From assembly GCA_041662605.1 (NCBI GenBank), contig JBAZSD010000021.1, positions 1 to 64,000 of the forward strand: a DNA stretch of 64,000 nucleotides. The letters are read 5' to 3'. Every line of letters starts with the position of its first letter. Position 1 is the first letter of the stretch. The notes beneath the pieces are model-generated. The model saw only the letters and a program-made list of their open reading frames with translations. It was not told where the DNA came from and did no database searches. The DNA is from Desulfomonilaceae bacterium (GTDB lineage: Bacteria > Desulfobacterota > Desulfomonilia > Desulfomonilales > Desulfomonilaceae). A program made the position numbers and the translations under genes. Of this stretch, positions 17,243 to 25,621 are shown in pieces.

Positions 17243-17292
17243 CTGGGGATGGAGTTCCCCCTACAAATGCCAAAAGGCTGATAACTCCTACC
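17243..17292 (+). promoter_or_regulatory. Fluoride riboswitch (crcB motif)
   Basis: The core matches the known fluoride aptamer: GGGGATGGAGTTCCCC (17245-17260), a short GCC-AAAA-GGC hairpin (17269-17278), then CTGATAACTCCTACC (17278-17292). GGAGTT can pair with AACTCC, as the family requires. Directly behind it is a terminator whose 3' arm sequence CGGTGGG is repeated at 17305-17311, so an antiterminator can form. CCGTG (17291-17295) can pair with CACGG (17303-17307) and hide that antiterminator arm. Fluoride riboswitches usually switch genes on when fluoride binds. Controls the antiporter operon that follows. Confidence 0.9.
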
Positions 17293-17328
17293 GTGTAAAC
17301 TGCACGGTGGGAGATCGACTAATATATA

Positions 17329-17352
17329 ACCCACCGTCCGGTGGGTTTTTTA
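17329..17352 (+). terminator. Riboswitch-controlled intrinsic terminator
   Basis: ACCCACCG (17329-17336) pairs with CGGTGGGT (17339-17346) around a 2-nt loop and runs into a T-tract. The 5' arm can instead pair with CGGTGGG at 17305-17311, a perfect antiterminator. Placed between the fluoride aptamer and the antiporter gene. Confidence 0.85.
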
Positions 17353-17402
17353 TTTCCCCCCGCAATACAGGTTGTTTGCTGCAACAGTTATTGGAGGCTT
17401 TT

Positions 17403-18596
17403 ATGGAAAACGCTTGGTATGTGGCTACAATTTGGATAGGTTTAGCGCTCGTAGCCAGTATTATTTCAATTCGGACCGCAATCTCTGTGGCGCTTGTAGA
17501 AATTTGTGTCGGGGTTGTGGGGGGTAACTTTCTTGGATTGGACCCACATTCGGAATGGATAAGTTTTCTAGCCGGGTTTGGGGCGATACTGTTGAGGTTT
17601 CTGGCAGGCGCGGAGATTGAACCGGATGTTCTCCGAAAATATGGAAAGGAAGCCCTCAGCATCGGGCTGATAGCTTTTTTCCTTCCCTTCCTGGGGACCA
17701 TGGCATACGCCTATTATGTGGCCCATTGGGCCTTGCAGGCTTCCATGATTTGCGGGATTGCGCTGTCTACTACGTCAGTAGCAGTTGTCTACGCAGTCAT
17801 GGTAGAGACGGGATTCAACGAAACTGAATTGGGCAAGCTGATTCTTGCCGCTTGCTTCGTAAATGATTTGGGTACGGTGGTGGCTCTTGGGGCGATATTC
17901 GCTAATTACAACTATTGGTTGATCGTTTTCGCCGTTGTAACGGCCGTGGTTATGTTTGTTACTCCGTGGTTCATCCGCTGGTTCCTGAAAATTTTCAATA
18001 ACCATGTCAGTGAGCCTGGAATAAAGCTTATATTTGTATTGCTGTTTGGCCTTGGTTGGTTAGCTACACGAGCAAATAGCGAGGCGGTACTCCCCGCGTA
18101 TTTGTTGGGACTGGTGGTCGCAAATATTTTTAAAGAAAATCGTGAAATGGTAAGGCACCTTCGAACCGCTACTTTTGCCCTTTTAACGCCGTTCTATTTT
18201 CTCAAGGCGGGGACCATAGTTTCTCTTCCCGCAATATATATGGGCTTTGGTCTGATAGTGGTTTTGCTTCTTGTGAAAATGGTGACGAAATTTATTGGTG
18301 TCTATCCTCTAACCAGGGTTTTCAACTTGACCGGTAGGACAGGAATGTATACCACGCTGCTCATGAGCACCGGATTGACTTTCGGCAGTATTTCGGCGCT
18401 GTTTGGTTACACGCGGGGCATTATTACGCAGGACCAATATACGATCCTTGTCACTGTAGTTATCGGTAGCGCCGTCGTCCCTACTTTGATTGCGCAGTGG
18501 TTTTTTCAGCCCAAAGAACGGGACATGAACTTAACCGCTTCAGTAAAAACAGTCTGTAAGCCTGCAATAGAAATTTCCATGAGTGAGAAAGGATGA
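17403..18596 (+). CDS. Monovalent cation:proton antiporter (CPA family) under fluoride control
   Basis: Cation/proton antiporter of 397 residues with about 11-13 hydrophobic helices, an inner-membrane protein of the Kef/Nap/NhaP-like superfamily. The ion-binding pair is Asn154-Asp155 in CFVNDLGT; the ND pair is more typical of electroneutral exchangers than the DD pair. No TrkA-N domain follows. The true start is ATG 17403, with TTGGAGG upstream; an earlier in-frame GTG at 17307 lies inside the riboswitch and is not used. Antiporters of this kind are a known class of fluoride-riboswitch targets. Together with the stress protein it may help cells tolerate fluoride or acid stress. Confidence 0.88.
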   Translation: MENAWYVATIWIGLALVASIISIRTAISVALVEICVGVVGGNFLGLDPHSEWISFLAGFGAILLRFLAGAEIEPDVLRKYGKEALSIGLIAFFLPFLGTMAYAYYVAHWALQASMICGIALSTTSVAVVYAVMVETGFNETELGKLILAACFVNDLGTVVALGAIFANYNYWLIVFAVVTAVVMFVTPWFIRWFLKIFNNHVSEPGIKLIFVLLFGLGWLATRANSEAVLPAYLLGLVVANIFKENREMVRHLRTATFALLTPFYFLKAGTIVSLPAIYMGFGLIVVLLLVKMVTKFIGVYPLTRVFNLTGRTGMYTTLLMSTGLTFGSISALFGYTRGIITQDQYTILVTVVIGSAVVPTLIAQWFFQPKERDMNLTASVKTVCKPAIEISMSEKG

Positions 18597-19021
18597 CAAC
18601 CATGCTGAAAAAAATACTGGTCGGGCTCGATGGGTCCAAAGGATCGTTCAAAGCGTTGGGCGAGGCGATGTTATTGGCGATACTTGCTGGAACTGAAGTC
18701 CACACTATATCCGTGGAGGAGGTTCCACGCTACCCAGGGACAATAGATGAGGTTATAGCCGGAAAAGAGGCTGCGGATACCGTCTACGCTTCAGTGATAG
18801 AGAAGGCCCAATCGATGGCAAAAGACCAGGGGGTAACCCTAAAACCTTTTGTAATGATGGGACACGAGGTAAAAACCATCGTAGAATTCGTTTCTCAAAA
18901 TCAGTACGACCTGCTTGTGATAGGTTTCATGGGACATTCCGCTCTCTATGATAGAGTGATGGGCGGTACCTGCCAGGCATTAGTGCGCCTTACTCCATGT
19001 CCTGTGCTGGTTGTAAAATGA
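18593..19021 (+). CDS. Universal stress protein (UspA family)
   Basis: UspA-fold protein of 142 residues. The N-terminal strand reads KKILVGLDGSKGSFKAL, and the C-terminal nucleotide loop reads GFMGHSALYDRVMGGT, close to the ATP-binding G-2x-G-9x-G-(S/T) motif with one extra Gly. The start overlaps the antiporter stop by 4 bp (ATGA); a second ATG lies at 18602. Usp proteins are repeatedly found behind fluoride riboswitches with cation antiporters, so it probably acts as a cytoplasmic regulator or partner of the antiporter. Same transcript inferred. Confidence 0.88.
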   Translation: MTTMLKKILVGLDGSKGSFKALGEAMLLAILAGTEVHTISVEEVPRYPGTIDEVIAGKEAADTVYASVIEKAQSMAKDQGVTLKPFVMMGHEVKTIVEFVSQNQYDLLVIGFMGHSALYDRVMGGTCQALVRLTPCPVLVVK

Positions 19022-19110
19022 GATCATCTGATAAAATTTAAGTTCATAGCCAGGTACAGGAACTGAACCTGAAGAGGGTTCAAGGTTTATTATACAATAG
19101 GAATTTCTCC

Positions 19111-20322
19111 GTGAAAAATCACTTCAACAATATTAGAGAAGCCTGTGATCTTTCAAAGTTAACAGCGACCAAATTTGTGGTCTTGGTCGGCATCGTGAGT
19201 TTGTTTTCAGACATGACATACGAGGGGGCCCGAAGCGTCACCGGTCCGTTTTTAGCGGTATTGGGAGCAAGTGGGACAGTAGTAGGCATTGTCGCCGGTC
19301 TTGGTGAATTTGTCGGATACGCTTTACGCCTTGCTTCAGGATATTGGGCCGACAAGTCACAAAGGTATTGGACCATTGTGTTCCTGGGCTATGCAATGAA
19401 TTTACTCGCAGTTCCTCTCCTGGCCCTTGCCGGTCATTGGGAAATCGCCGCTATTCTCATGGTAGTCGAAAGAATGGGTAAAGCAATAAGGACACCAGCC
19501 CGCGACGTTATGCTTGCCTGCGCTTCAGATCAGATCGGGCGTGGATGGGGATTCGGGTTACATGAGGCGTTAGATCAGATTGGCGCTATTCTGGGGCCAC
19601 TGGTAGTTGCTGCAGTCTTTAGTTTTAAAGGAACGTATCAGACGGGATTTGCTTTTCTTCTGATTCCGGCCCTGATCGCTCTTACTGTTTTATTTACAGC
19701 GTCGCGGCTTTATCCAAGGCCTCAGGACTTGGCTTCAGCTACCGTCCAGATTGAAACTAAGGGATTTCCAAAAGCATTTTGGATATACATCGTGGCAATT
19801 GGTTGTATTGCGGCAGGATTTGCGGATTTTCCTCTCGTGGCTTATCACTTTAAAAAGGTCGCGTCGGTCCCTGAAGAATGGATTCCCCTTTTCTACGCCA
19901 TAGCAATGGGGGTTGACGCATTAGCCGCACTAGTTTTCGGTCGTCTTTTCGATAGGCTTGGTTTTTCGGTCCTAGTGTTTTCCGTAATCCTTTCGGCGCT
20001 GTTCGCTCCCCTGGTTTTCCTCGGGGGGTTCTACTGGGCTCTAGCTGGAATGGCTCTATGGGGCGTGGGCATGGGAGCGCAGGAATCGATTATTCGAGCG
20101 GCTATCGCCGACCTTGTCCCTACAAATAGATTGGGATTTGCATATGGGTTGTTTAATACCTGCTACGGTTTATTCTGGTTCGCCGGCAGCGCTTTGATGG
20201 GTGTGCTCTACGACACGTCTTTGAATGCGCTCATCATTTTCTCAGTCGCGATACAGATAATATCCATCCCATTGATCGTTATGGCTAGTAAGAGCTTAAC
20301 AAGACATGGAATCCAAGCATGA
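19111..20322 (+). CDS. MFS transporter
   Basis: Major facilitator superfamily protein of 403 residues with about 12 hydrophobic helices. The loop between helices 2 and 3 reads GYWADKSQRYW, and the midpoint counterpart GRLFDRLGF, the usual MFS signatures. SLFSDMTYEGARSVTGPFLA at the start is typical of a family of uncharacterised bacterial MFS exporters. Start GTG at 19111 with AGGAATTT upstream. It lies 89 bp after the stress protein gene and may belong to the same fluoride-controlled transcript. Substrate unknown. Confidence 0.8.
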   Translation: MKNHFNNIREACDLSKLTATKFVVLVGIVSLFSDMTYEGARSVTGPFLAVLGASGTVVGIVAGLGEFVGYALRLASGYWADKSQRYWTIVFLGYAMNLLAVPLLALAGHWEIAAILMVVERMGKAIRTPARDVMLACASDQIGRGWGFGLHEALDQIGAILGPLVVAAVFSFKGTYQTGFAFLLIPALIALTVLFTASRLYPRPQDLASATVQIETKGFPKAFWIYIVAIGCIAAGFADFPLVAYHFKKVASVPEEWIPLFYAIAMGVDALAALVFGRLFDRLGFSVLVFSVILSALFAPLVFLGGFYWALAGMALWGVGMGAQESIIRAAIADLVPTNRLGFAYGLFNTCYGLFWFAGSALMGVLYDTSLNALIIFSVAIQIISIPLIVMASKSLTRHGIQA

Positions 20323-20336
20323 TTACAATGTGGTAA

Positions 20337-20481
20337 CTGTTGCAAAGTGACCAAACATTTGATGTTGTTATCTCCAGCGGGGTCTTCAACCTCATACCTG
20401 AGAAAACGAAGGCTCTCTTGATCAAGAAACGAAGCATTTGATCGCCTTGGGAGCATCTCTGGCTTCAGGCTGTGAACCTTG
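20337..20481 (+). pseudogene. Fossil of an ArsM-like methyltransferase and an AhpD-like domain
   Basis: In one frame (20337-20440) the DNA reads DQTFDVVISSGVFNLIPEKT, the post-I/motif II block of ArsM/UbiE-like class I methyltransferases. An overlapping frame (20434-20481) reads HLIALGASLASGCEP, the opening of an AhpD/CMD-like domain, before a stop. Both are isolated scraps between the MFS gene and the small Cys-rich gene. They suggest that an arsenite methyltransferase-like gene once stood here, 7 kb from the ArsS cassette. Confidence 0.45.
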
Positions 20482-20601
20482 AACCCGCTATTGCCTTGCC
20501 GTTGCGAGGCAAAATGGCGCAACTAAGATTCAAATTCTTCATCAAAATTGCTTGGCATCCAACACAGTTGGCTCAGTCCAACACCTAAAAAGGAAAATGC
20601 A

Positions 20602-20916
20602 ATGGCAGACGTCAAAATCAATCGGCAACAATGGGATGCTCTTTCTGAGGAAGATCAGAAGACCATCACCAAAGGACTGCGGGCAAGCGGGGCGCTGAGA
20701 ATCGGTGATCACATAGTTGGCGACCCAAGTCTTCCTCCCTTTGATGAAAAAACTCATTTTCAACCAACGGATATTCTCAAGGATTTTTGCAACCTAGCCT
20801 GCGACGTAGCCGCTAAAAACGCAGAAGCATGGTGTTACGCTAATGCGGGGGATGCGTTGCCAGTTTGTTTGGCTGCCGCTGAAGCTGCTCGTCAACTGTG
20901 CCGGGACAGGTGTTAG
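20602..20916 (+). CDS. Small cysteine-rich protein of unknown function
   Basis: Encodes 104 residues from ATG 20602, with AAAAGGAAA upstream. The first 60 residues are polar and leader-like (WDALSEEDQKTITKGLRASG, then GDPSLPPFD). The last 45 hold six Cys in the pattern CxxxC, single C, single C, CxxxC (CNLAC, then AWC, PVC and LCRDRC) among Ala-rich helical sequence, suggesting a helical hairpin held by disulfides or a metal. No signal peptide was seen. An ABC exporter gene ends 90 bp away on the opposite strand, facing it. A modified-peptide or bacteriocin-like product is one idea; no processing enzyme is nearby. Function not known. Confidence 0.65.
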   Translation: MADVKINRQQWDALSEEDQKTITKGLRASGALRIGDHIVGDPSLPPFDEKTHFQPTDILKDFCNLACDVAAKNAEAWCYANAGDALPVCLAAAEAARQLCRDRC

Positions 20917-21008
20917 AGTTTGACAGTATCAGTGCTCAAGGTGGCGTGCTTTTCACAGCTCGCCCCTTGAACAATCACGGGGGCGCAAATTATCTGACAA
21001 GCTTTGCT

Positions 21009-22754
21009 CTAGTAGTATTCCGGTTGCTCCAGGCCGCGGCCTCCTTCGATTACCACGACCCTATCCGAGCATTCTACTACCGACTTCCGGTGTGAGATGA
21101 ATACCACTGTCATCTTTCCCCGTAAGTCTTGCATGGCCTGGATGATCCGTTGCTCATTTTTTGCGTCCAGATTGCTAGTCGCTTCGTCCAGCAGAAGCAA
21201 AGTGGGCTTGCGCAATAGCGCTCTTGCCAGAGAGATTCTCTGCCGCTGCCCTCCGGAGAGCCTCACCCCGCGATCCCCCACGATTGTCATAAGCCCCTCG
21301 GGGAATGCTTTGACAAAGTCTGCTGCCGAGGCCATTGTCAGAGCGTTCCAGATATCTTCTTCTGAACTCTCGGGCGAGGCCCATCGCATGTTCTCCTTCA
21401 ACGTCTCATGGAACAACAGGCTCTCCTGAGGAACATAGCCTACCGATTTGCGCCAGGAATGCAAAACGCTGCCCTCAAGTGGCTTGCCGTCGATAAGGAC
21501 CTGACCAATATCGGGAGTCAACAAGCCGATCAGCAGGTCCGCAAACGTGCTCTTGCCACCACCAGACGGCCCAAGAATGACCGTCGTCTCTCGGGCTTGA
21601 ATAAACAGATCAATATGGTCAAGAACAAAGTTTCCGTCTTCCTTGTCATATTTAAAAGATACGTCTCGAAACTCTACGGCGTTTTCGAGTTCTATCGGGT
21701 TCACAGGACCGTATATCTGCGGTTCCTCGGCTGCATGAAACGTGTTGGCCATGTCCAGCGCCGCTTTGTACGCTGGCAACATATTCAGCGTCCCTTGCCA
21801 TGTCCGCTGCATCCACGAGAACATGGGCACAAGGCTGGCAAAGAGGAAAAGCATGATCAGGAGTCTGGACACCGGGATTTGAAGTATTTGAACTCCCACA
21901 AGAAAAAATACGCTCACTACAACGACTCCACCAATTTCGTAATACATCCCAGTAGAAGAGAGAATCCCTGCAAACCGATTGGCCTGTTGCTCAAGCTTTC
22001 CGCTCAATGCGCAGAAACTCCGAATGTGCCTATCTTCCGCTCCAAAACTCTTGGCAACCTTCATTCCAGACAGATGGTCCATTAAAACGCCAAATAAGGA
22101 GGCCATGGTCTGACGCCATTCCTCACCAAGCTCATAAGACCTGCGGTTGAGCGGCCTGAGAACCAGAATCAATAATCCAGAACTGACAATCGCCACGCAA
22201 GTGAGAGGAAAAGACAACATCATGGCTAGGCCAATATGCACAAAAACAACGAATACCGAGCTGATCAGCGCAAAAAGCCCGTACGTTCCGTTATCTATGG
22301 TCGCGAGATTTGATGTCATAACATGATTGATGTCCGATCCTCTTATTTGAATGAAACGGAGCCATTGAACCCGCGCCATGGATCTAAACAGATCATCACG
22401 GAGCTTGCGAGTGAATGCATGAGCCAGCTTTGAATTGAGTATGGTGGACCATCTTTGTATCACGGCGTATAAGGAGACGATGATGACATACATGGCCAAC
22501 ACCATAGTCAAGCTGAGTGGAAGACCTGTGAAGCGCCATATCTTGCCGATTATAGCGACAATACCTTCAGGAGCGGAATCGCCGATTCCGATCAATTGCA
22601 GGAATGGGATCAGCATCAGCAGTCCGATCCCCTGTGTGAGCCCCATACCGATCAAAACCGCGATGGCAAAGTAGGCTCTTTTCCCCGCTTGGTGGAACAA
22701 CTCTCTCAGGTATTCAAGGAATAACTTGTTTTTTGGGGATAGATCAAACATCAT
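21009..22754 (-). CDS. ABC exporter (membrane domain fused to ATPase)
   Basis: Half-size ABC exporter of 581 residues with a type IV (MsbA-like) membrane domain of six helices (about 25-330) fused to an ATPase domain (about 345-578). Walker A reads GPSGGGKST, the signature LSGGQRQR, Walker B LLLLDEATSN and the switch His is in FISHR. It lacks an N-terminal C39 peptidase domain, so it is not a classical bacteriocin-maturing exporter. Substrate may be a lipid, peptide or drug. Upstream ribosome site is weak. Convergent with the small Cys-rich gene and 35 bp after the DUF6790-like gene, with which it probably shares a transcript. Confidence 0.85.
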   Translation of the reverse strand: MMFDLSPKNKLFLEYLRELFHQAGKRAYFAIAVLIGMGLTQGIGLLMLIPFLQLIGIGDSAPEGIVAIIGKIWRFTGLPLSLTMVLAMYVIIVSLYAVIQRWSTILNSKLAHAFTRKLRDDLFRSMARVQWLRFIQIRGSDINHVMTSNLATIDNGTYGLFALISSVFVVFVHIGLAMMLSFPLTCVAIVSSGLLILVLRPLNRRSYELGEEWRQTMASLFGVLMDHLSGMKVAKSFGAEDRHIRSFCALSGKLEQQANRFAGILSSTGMYYEIGGVVVVSVFFLVGVQILQIPVSRLLIMLFLFASLVPMFSWMQRTWQGTLNMLPAYKAALDMANTFHAAEEPQIYGPVNPIELENAVEFRDVSFKYDKEDGNFVLDHIDLFIQARETTVILGPSGGGKSTFADLLIGLLTPDIGQVLIDGKPLEGSVLHSWRKSVGYVPQESLLFHETLKENMRWASPESSEEDIWNALTMASAADFVKAFPEGLMTIVGDRGVRLSGGQRQRISLARALLRKPTLLLLDEATSNLDAKNEQRIIQAMQDLRGKMTVVFISHRKSVVECSDRVVVIEGGRGLEQPEYY

Positions 22755-22789
22755 TTTTCTAACGGAGAACAGAATGCTTGTCCATAACC

Positions 22790-23332
22790 TTATGAAGCTC
22801 CTCCAGCGCTGGGAGCCACTCTGCGTCGAGGATCACTCTCAGGATCGTCTCTCTCCCCAAACCTGTAACGCAGGAACAGCAGGACCAGTATTGCAATGGG
22901 AACAGCCAGATCGCCTATCCAAAGAACTGGCCCAGCATTGTATACTGCCAGGTTCCCGTGTGTACTAATGTCCCATAGATGCCCGAAAGCGCATCCTAGC
23001 AGAAAGACTGCGCTGCCTATGCCTGTCGCCGTCCAAAACCCCTGTCTTAACCAAATACAGAGCACACCGCAAACTCCCCAGCTCAGGTCGGCAAGAGCTA
23101 CCTCAAACTGAAAGGGGCTTCCAGGCTGCCAACCGATCTTGCGGGCTATCTCATCGGCCATAAATGTGTGTCCGTACCACGCCAATAGAAGGCCAACGCC
23201 GATGTTTATAACGAGCAGATACAGAAGGAGGAGTTCAACGGTTCTGGCTCTTGTACGGGGTTCCCTTCCCAGGAATAGGTGAACGGCAAAACCAATGAGT
23301 GACGCTAACAAGAAAATGACCGCCAGCATCAT
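22790..23332 (-). CDS. Membrane protein, DUF6790-like
   Basis: Encodes 180 residues with about five to six hydrophobic helices and a charged Arg/Asp-rich tail. The middle motif WGVCGVLCIWLRQGFW and HLWDISTHGN are typical of a small family of bacterial and archaeal membrane proteins of unknown function that I recall as DUF6790. Start ATG 23332 (or the next ATG) has a perfect AGGAGGT. It precedes the ABC exporter by 35 bp and follows a chain of tiny ORFs. No function assigned. Confidence 0.7.
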   Translation of the reverse strand: MMLAVIFLLASLIGFAVHLFLGREPRTRARTVELLLLYLLVINIGVGLLLAWYGHTFMADEIARKIGWQPGSPFQFEVALADLSWGVCGVLCIWLRQGFWTATGIGSAVFLLGCAFGHLWDISTHGNLAVYNAGPVLWIGDLAVPIAILVLLFLRYRFGERDDPESDPRRRVAPSAGGAS

Positions 23333-23367
23333 TACCTCCTGTGGGTCTATAGAACAATCAGATCTCT

Positions 23368-23529
23368 TCAGTTAACATTCATATCATATCCCCTCATACT
23401 CACTGACATAAATTTAAGGGATGTTTTCCAAGGCACAAGGATCAGCTTCAGATAGTGGGGGTATAATGTTTCCGGCCCAATTGTCCCCGTTTCCTGCAAA
23501 CAAATCACTTTTTTCAAGAGTCTCGTCAT
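23368..23529 (-). CDS. Possible small ORF of 53 residues, overlapping its upstream neighbour
   Basis: ATG 23529 shares its A with the stop of the 24-codon ORF before it (TGATG junction). The product (MTRLLKKVICLQETGTIG onward) has no recognised family. It ends 36 bp before the DUF6790-like gene. Real translation is uncertain; the junction type is the main support. Confidence 0.25.
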   Translation of the reverse strand: MTRLLKKVICLQETGTIGPETLYPHYLKLILVPWKTSLKFMSVSMRGYDMNVN

Positions 23530-23603
23530 CAATCCTTTACTTTCCAATCTTTCCACACCTTACCTACTGAATCAGGACTGGGCTTGGGGGTCGGTTCACT
23601 CAT
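23529..23603 (-). CDS. Possible tiny ORF of 24 residues with a strong ribosome site
   Basis: ATG 23603 follows GAGGAG with 8-nt spacing and overlaps the preceding tiny ORF. The product is Pro- and Lys-rich (MSEPTPKPSPDSVGKVWKD). No family recognised. It lies downstream of the di-haem peroxidase on the same strand. Confidence 0.3.
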   Translation of the reverse strand: MSEPTPKPSPDSVGKVWKDWKVKD

Positions 23604-23664
23604 TCACGAAACTCCTCTCTGATGCCTTTCTATAGGCGTCTGAAAAAAATTTATCCCCGTTCAT
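23596..23664 (-). CDS. Possible tiny ORF of 22 residues, first of an overlapping chain
   Basis: ATG 23664 follows AAGGGGG with about 10-nt spacing and encodes MNGDKFFSDAYRKASERSF plus three residues. It overlaps the next ORF by 8 bp. No family recognised; small size makes chance a real alternative. The rest of the 23333-23756 gap is empty. Confidence 0.25.
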   Translation of the reverse strand: MNGDKFFSDAYRKASERSFVNE

Positions 23665-23756
23665 AAATGCATCACCCCCTTATTAGTCTTCCTTCCAGCC
23701 CGTCAAATTACAAAGTGATTGGGTTCATATACCCCAAAGTCTTTCCATTACGATAA

Positions 23757-25160
23757 TCAGAGGGCACGCATGAACTCTACCAAGTCTGCCTTCTCCTGGG
23801 ACGTCAGATTAAGTTGCTGAATCATGTTGAAAAATTCTACTGTGTCCTCCAAAGTGAGTAAGCGCCCGTCGTGTAGATACGGTGGTGATTCCTTGATACC
23901 CCTGAGAGGAAATGTCTTTATGGGACCATCGGCAGAAGCCATTCTCCCGTTGATCATTCGCGGTTTGTAAAAGCGCTCGGTTTTTAAATTATGCATTAGA
24001 TTGTCGGTATAATAAGGCGCTGGGTGACAAACAGCGCATTTGGCTTTTCCGAAAAATAGCTCCTGTCCACGCAGTTCTGATTCAGTTGACTTTTTCGGAT
24101 CAAGTTTTCCATAGATATCAAGTTTTGGAGCCGGTGGAAAATCCATTATTTCTTGAACTTCCGCCATGAAGTGAACCTGGCTGCCTCGTTCCAGAATATT
24201 TACGCCCTTTTTCGTCGCTATCACTGGATCTCCATCAAAATAGGCGGCACGCTGCTCAAATTCCGTAAAGTCTTCAATGCTCTTCAACGCCCTTTGAGAT
24301 CCGAACAACCGCTGAATATTGACGCCCCGGAGGCTAGGAGTATCAAGTCGGTGGCGATACTCTTGCGGTCGCATGTCTCCAACAAGATGCGTAGCGCCGT
24401 TTGTATGACCGTTGATATGGCAGTCAAAACACGTCACCCCACGACTGGGACGCTCTGAACGGCGGTCGTCCGTCTGGTTGAACTGCTGCTGGGGAAAAGG
24501 GGTTACTAGAAGGCGAAGACCTTCAAGCTGTTTCGGGTTGAGAATGCCGTTGAACAGTTCAAAGTAGTTTTCTATCGTTACTACTTTACCTTGGGATACA
24601 TCCCCTAGATCTGGGCGTGTAGTCAAGTAGATGGCAGGAGGTAATTCCGGCATGAATTGCTCTGGAATGTCGAAATCCAGGTCAAAGCGGGTTAAGTCCC
24701 TGCCTTCCTGTTTCTTGATCTCCTCGATAAGAATCTTGGGAAATAACATTCCGCCTTCGGGTTGGTTTGGATGAGGAAGTGGGAAAAAGCCGGCAGGAAA
24801 GATGTCTTTATCACGGATTTCTTCAGGAGTCATGTTGGCAAGCTTTTCCCAGGTCACGCCTTGAGGCAGTTTAACCCTAACGCCCTCTTGAATCGGCTTT
24901 CCACGGGACATCGAAATAGACTTTGAGGGGCTGTTTTTAAGATCATAGCGGGTGTTGAGGAGGTCCAACTGTCGTTTCATGATCTCAGGTTTGGCGGCTG
25001 TCATTCGAGTCATGATCGTGTTGAACGGTTCAGTAATTACCACCGGTAAATAGCTTTGCGGCTTCATGGTCGACTCGGCGTAGGCCAGAACTGAAGCCAT
25101 AAAGAGTGAGCAGACAATCATCCAGGTTACAAAGGAAATTTTCGTGGACCATGTTTTCAT
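23757..25160 (-). CDS. Di-haem cytochrome c peroxidase/MauG-family protein
   Basis: Periplasmic c-type cytochrome of 467 residues with a clear Sec signal peptide (MKTWSTKISFVTWM, cleavage near AYA). Two haem sites are seen: CFDCH near residue 242 and CAVCH near 374, with the C-terminal PLRGIKESPPYLHDGRLLTLEDTVEFF block that closes bacterial di-haem peroxidases. The family reduces H2O2 with electrons from small cytochromes, or oxidises other targets. It is longer than usual by about 130 residues at the N-terminus. Start ATG 25160 chosen because AAAGGAGG lies 9 nt upstream, inside the longer TTG frame. It follows the Fur/PerR-like gene and a matching box. Confidence 0.85.
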   Translation of the reverse strand: MKTWSTKISFVTWMIVCSLFMASVLAYAESTMKPQSYLPVVITEPFNTIMTRMTAAKPEIMKRQLDLLNTRYDLKNSPSKSISMSRGKPIQEGVRVKLPQGVTWEKLANMTPEEIRDKDIFPAGFFPLPHPNQPEGGMLFPKILIEEIKKQEGRDLTRFDLDFDIPEQFMPELPPAIYLTTRPDLGDVSQGKVVTIENYFELFNGILNPKQLEGLRLLVTPFPQQQFNQTDDRRSERPSRGVTCFDCHINGHTNGATHLVGDMRPQEYRHRLDTPSLRGVNIQRLFGSQRALKSIEDFTEFEQRAAYFDGDPVIATKKGVNILERGSQVHFMAEVQEIMDFPPAPKLDIYGKLDPKKSTESELRGQELFFGKAKCAVCHPAPYYTDNLMHNLKTERFYKPRMINGRMASADGPIKTFPLRGIKESPPYLHDGRLLTLEDTVEFFNMIQQLNLTSQEKADLVEFMRAL

Positions 25161-25621
25161 CGATTTGTTCCTCCTTTTCAATAGCGAACATATGGTAGCC
25201 TAAACATGGGGGAATTAACTATTCTGGATCATCCCCGGCTGTTATCCCGCGGTAGTTTTGCAATAACCCCCCGGGACATTGCCGCTAGGGGTTCCACCGG
25301 AAAATCAGGTTTGGCGGAGAAGGGATGGATTCAGGACCGCCAAAAGCTGTAGTAAGGGTCGTTTTTTTTGTTCCGGCTAAATCTCCTCCTTTCTTGTTGA
25401 GTATTCTTGTCTTCCCCCCAGATCGTAGATTATCCTATGTAGTAATCATTATCATGGCTACAAGTTATCTCATGGGAAATTGAGCGTCAAGCCCAATCAT
25501 CGAGATCTTATTCCAAAAAAATCAAAACGTGCAGAGATCAGCCTAAGTAAAGGGTTATAGTAAGTTATGGTCGATCTGAATATCGGACGACCGGGGTTTG
25601 GGCGCCGGACGTTGAAACAAC
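25161..25621 (-). other. Gap between the Fur/PerR gene and the peroxidase gene
   Basis: No gene supported. It holds the PerR/Fur-like box at 25440 and the ribosome site of the peroxidase gene. The small ORFs across it look random. Confidence 0.5.
25440..25454. promoter_or_regulatory. PerR/Fur-like operator
   Basis: TAGTAATCATTATCA fits the 7-1-7 PerR/Fur pattern (TTATAAT-N-ATTATAA) at about 11 of 14 positions, with a central perfect TAAT-C-ATTA. It lies about 280 bp before the di-haem peroxidase start and about 170 bp behind the Fur/PerR-family gene. Confidence 0.55.
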
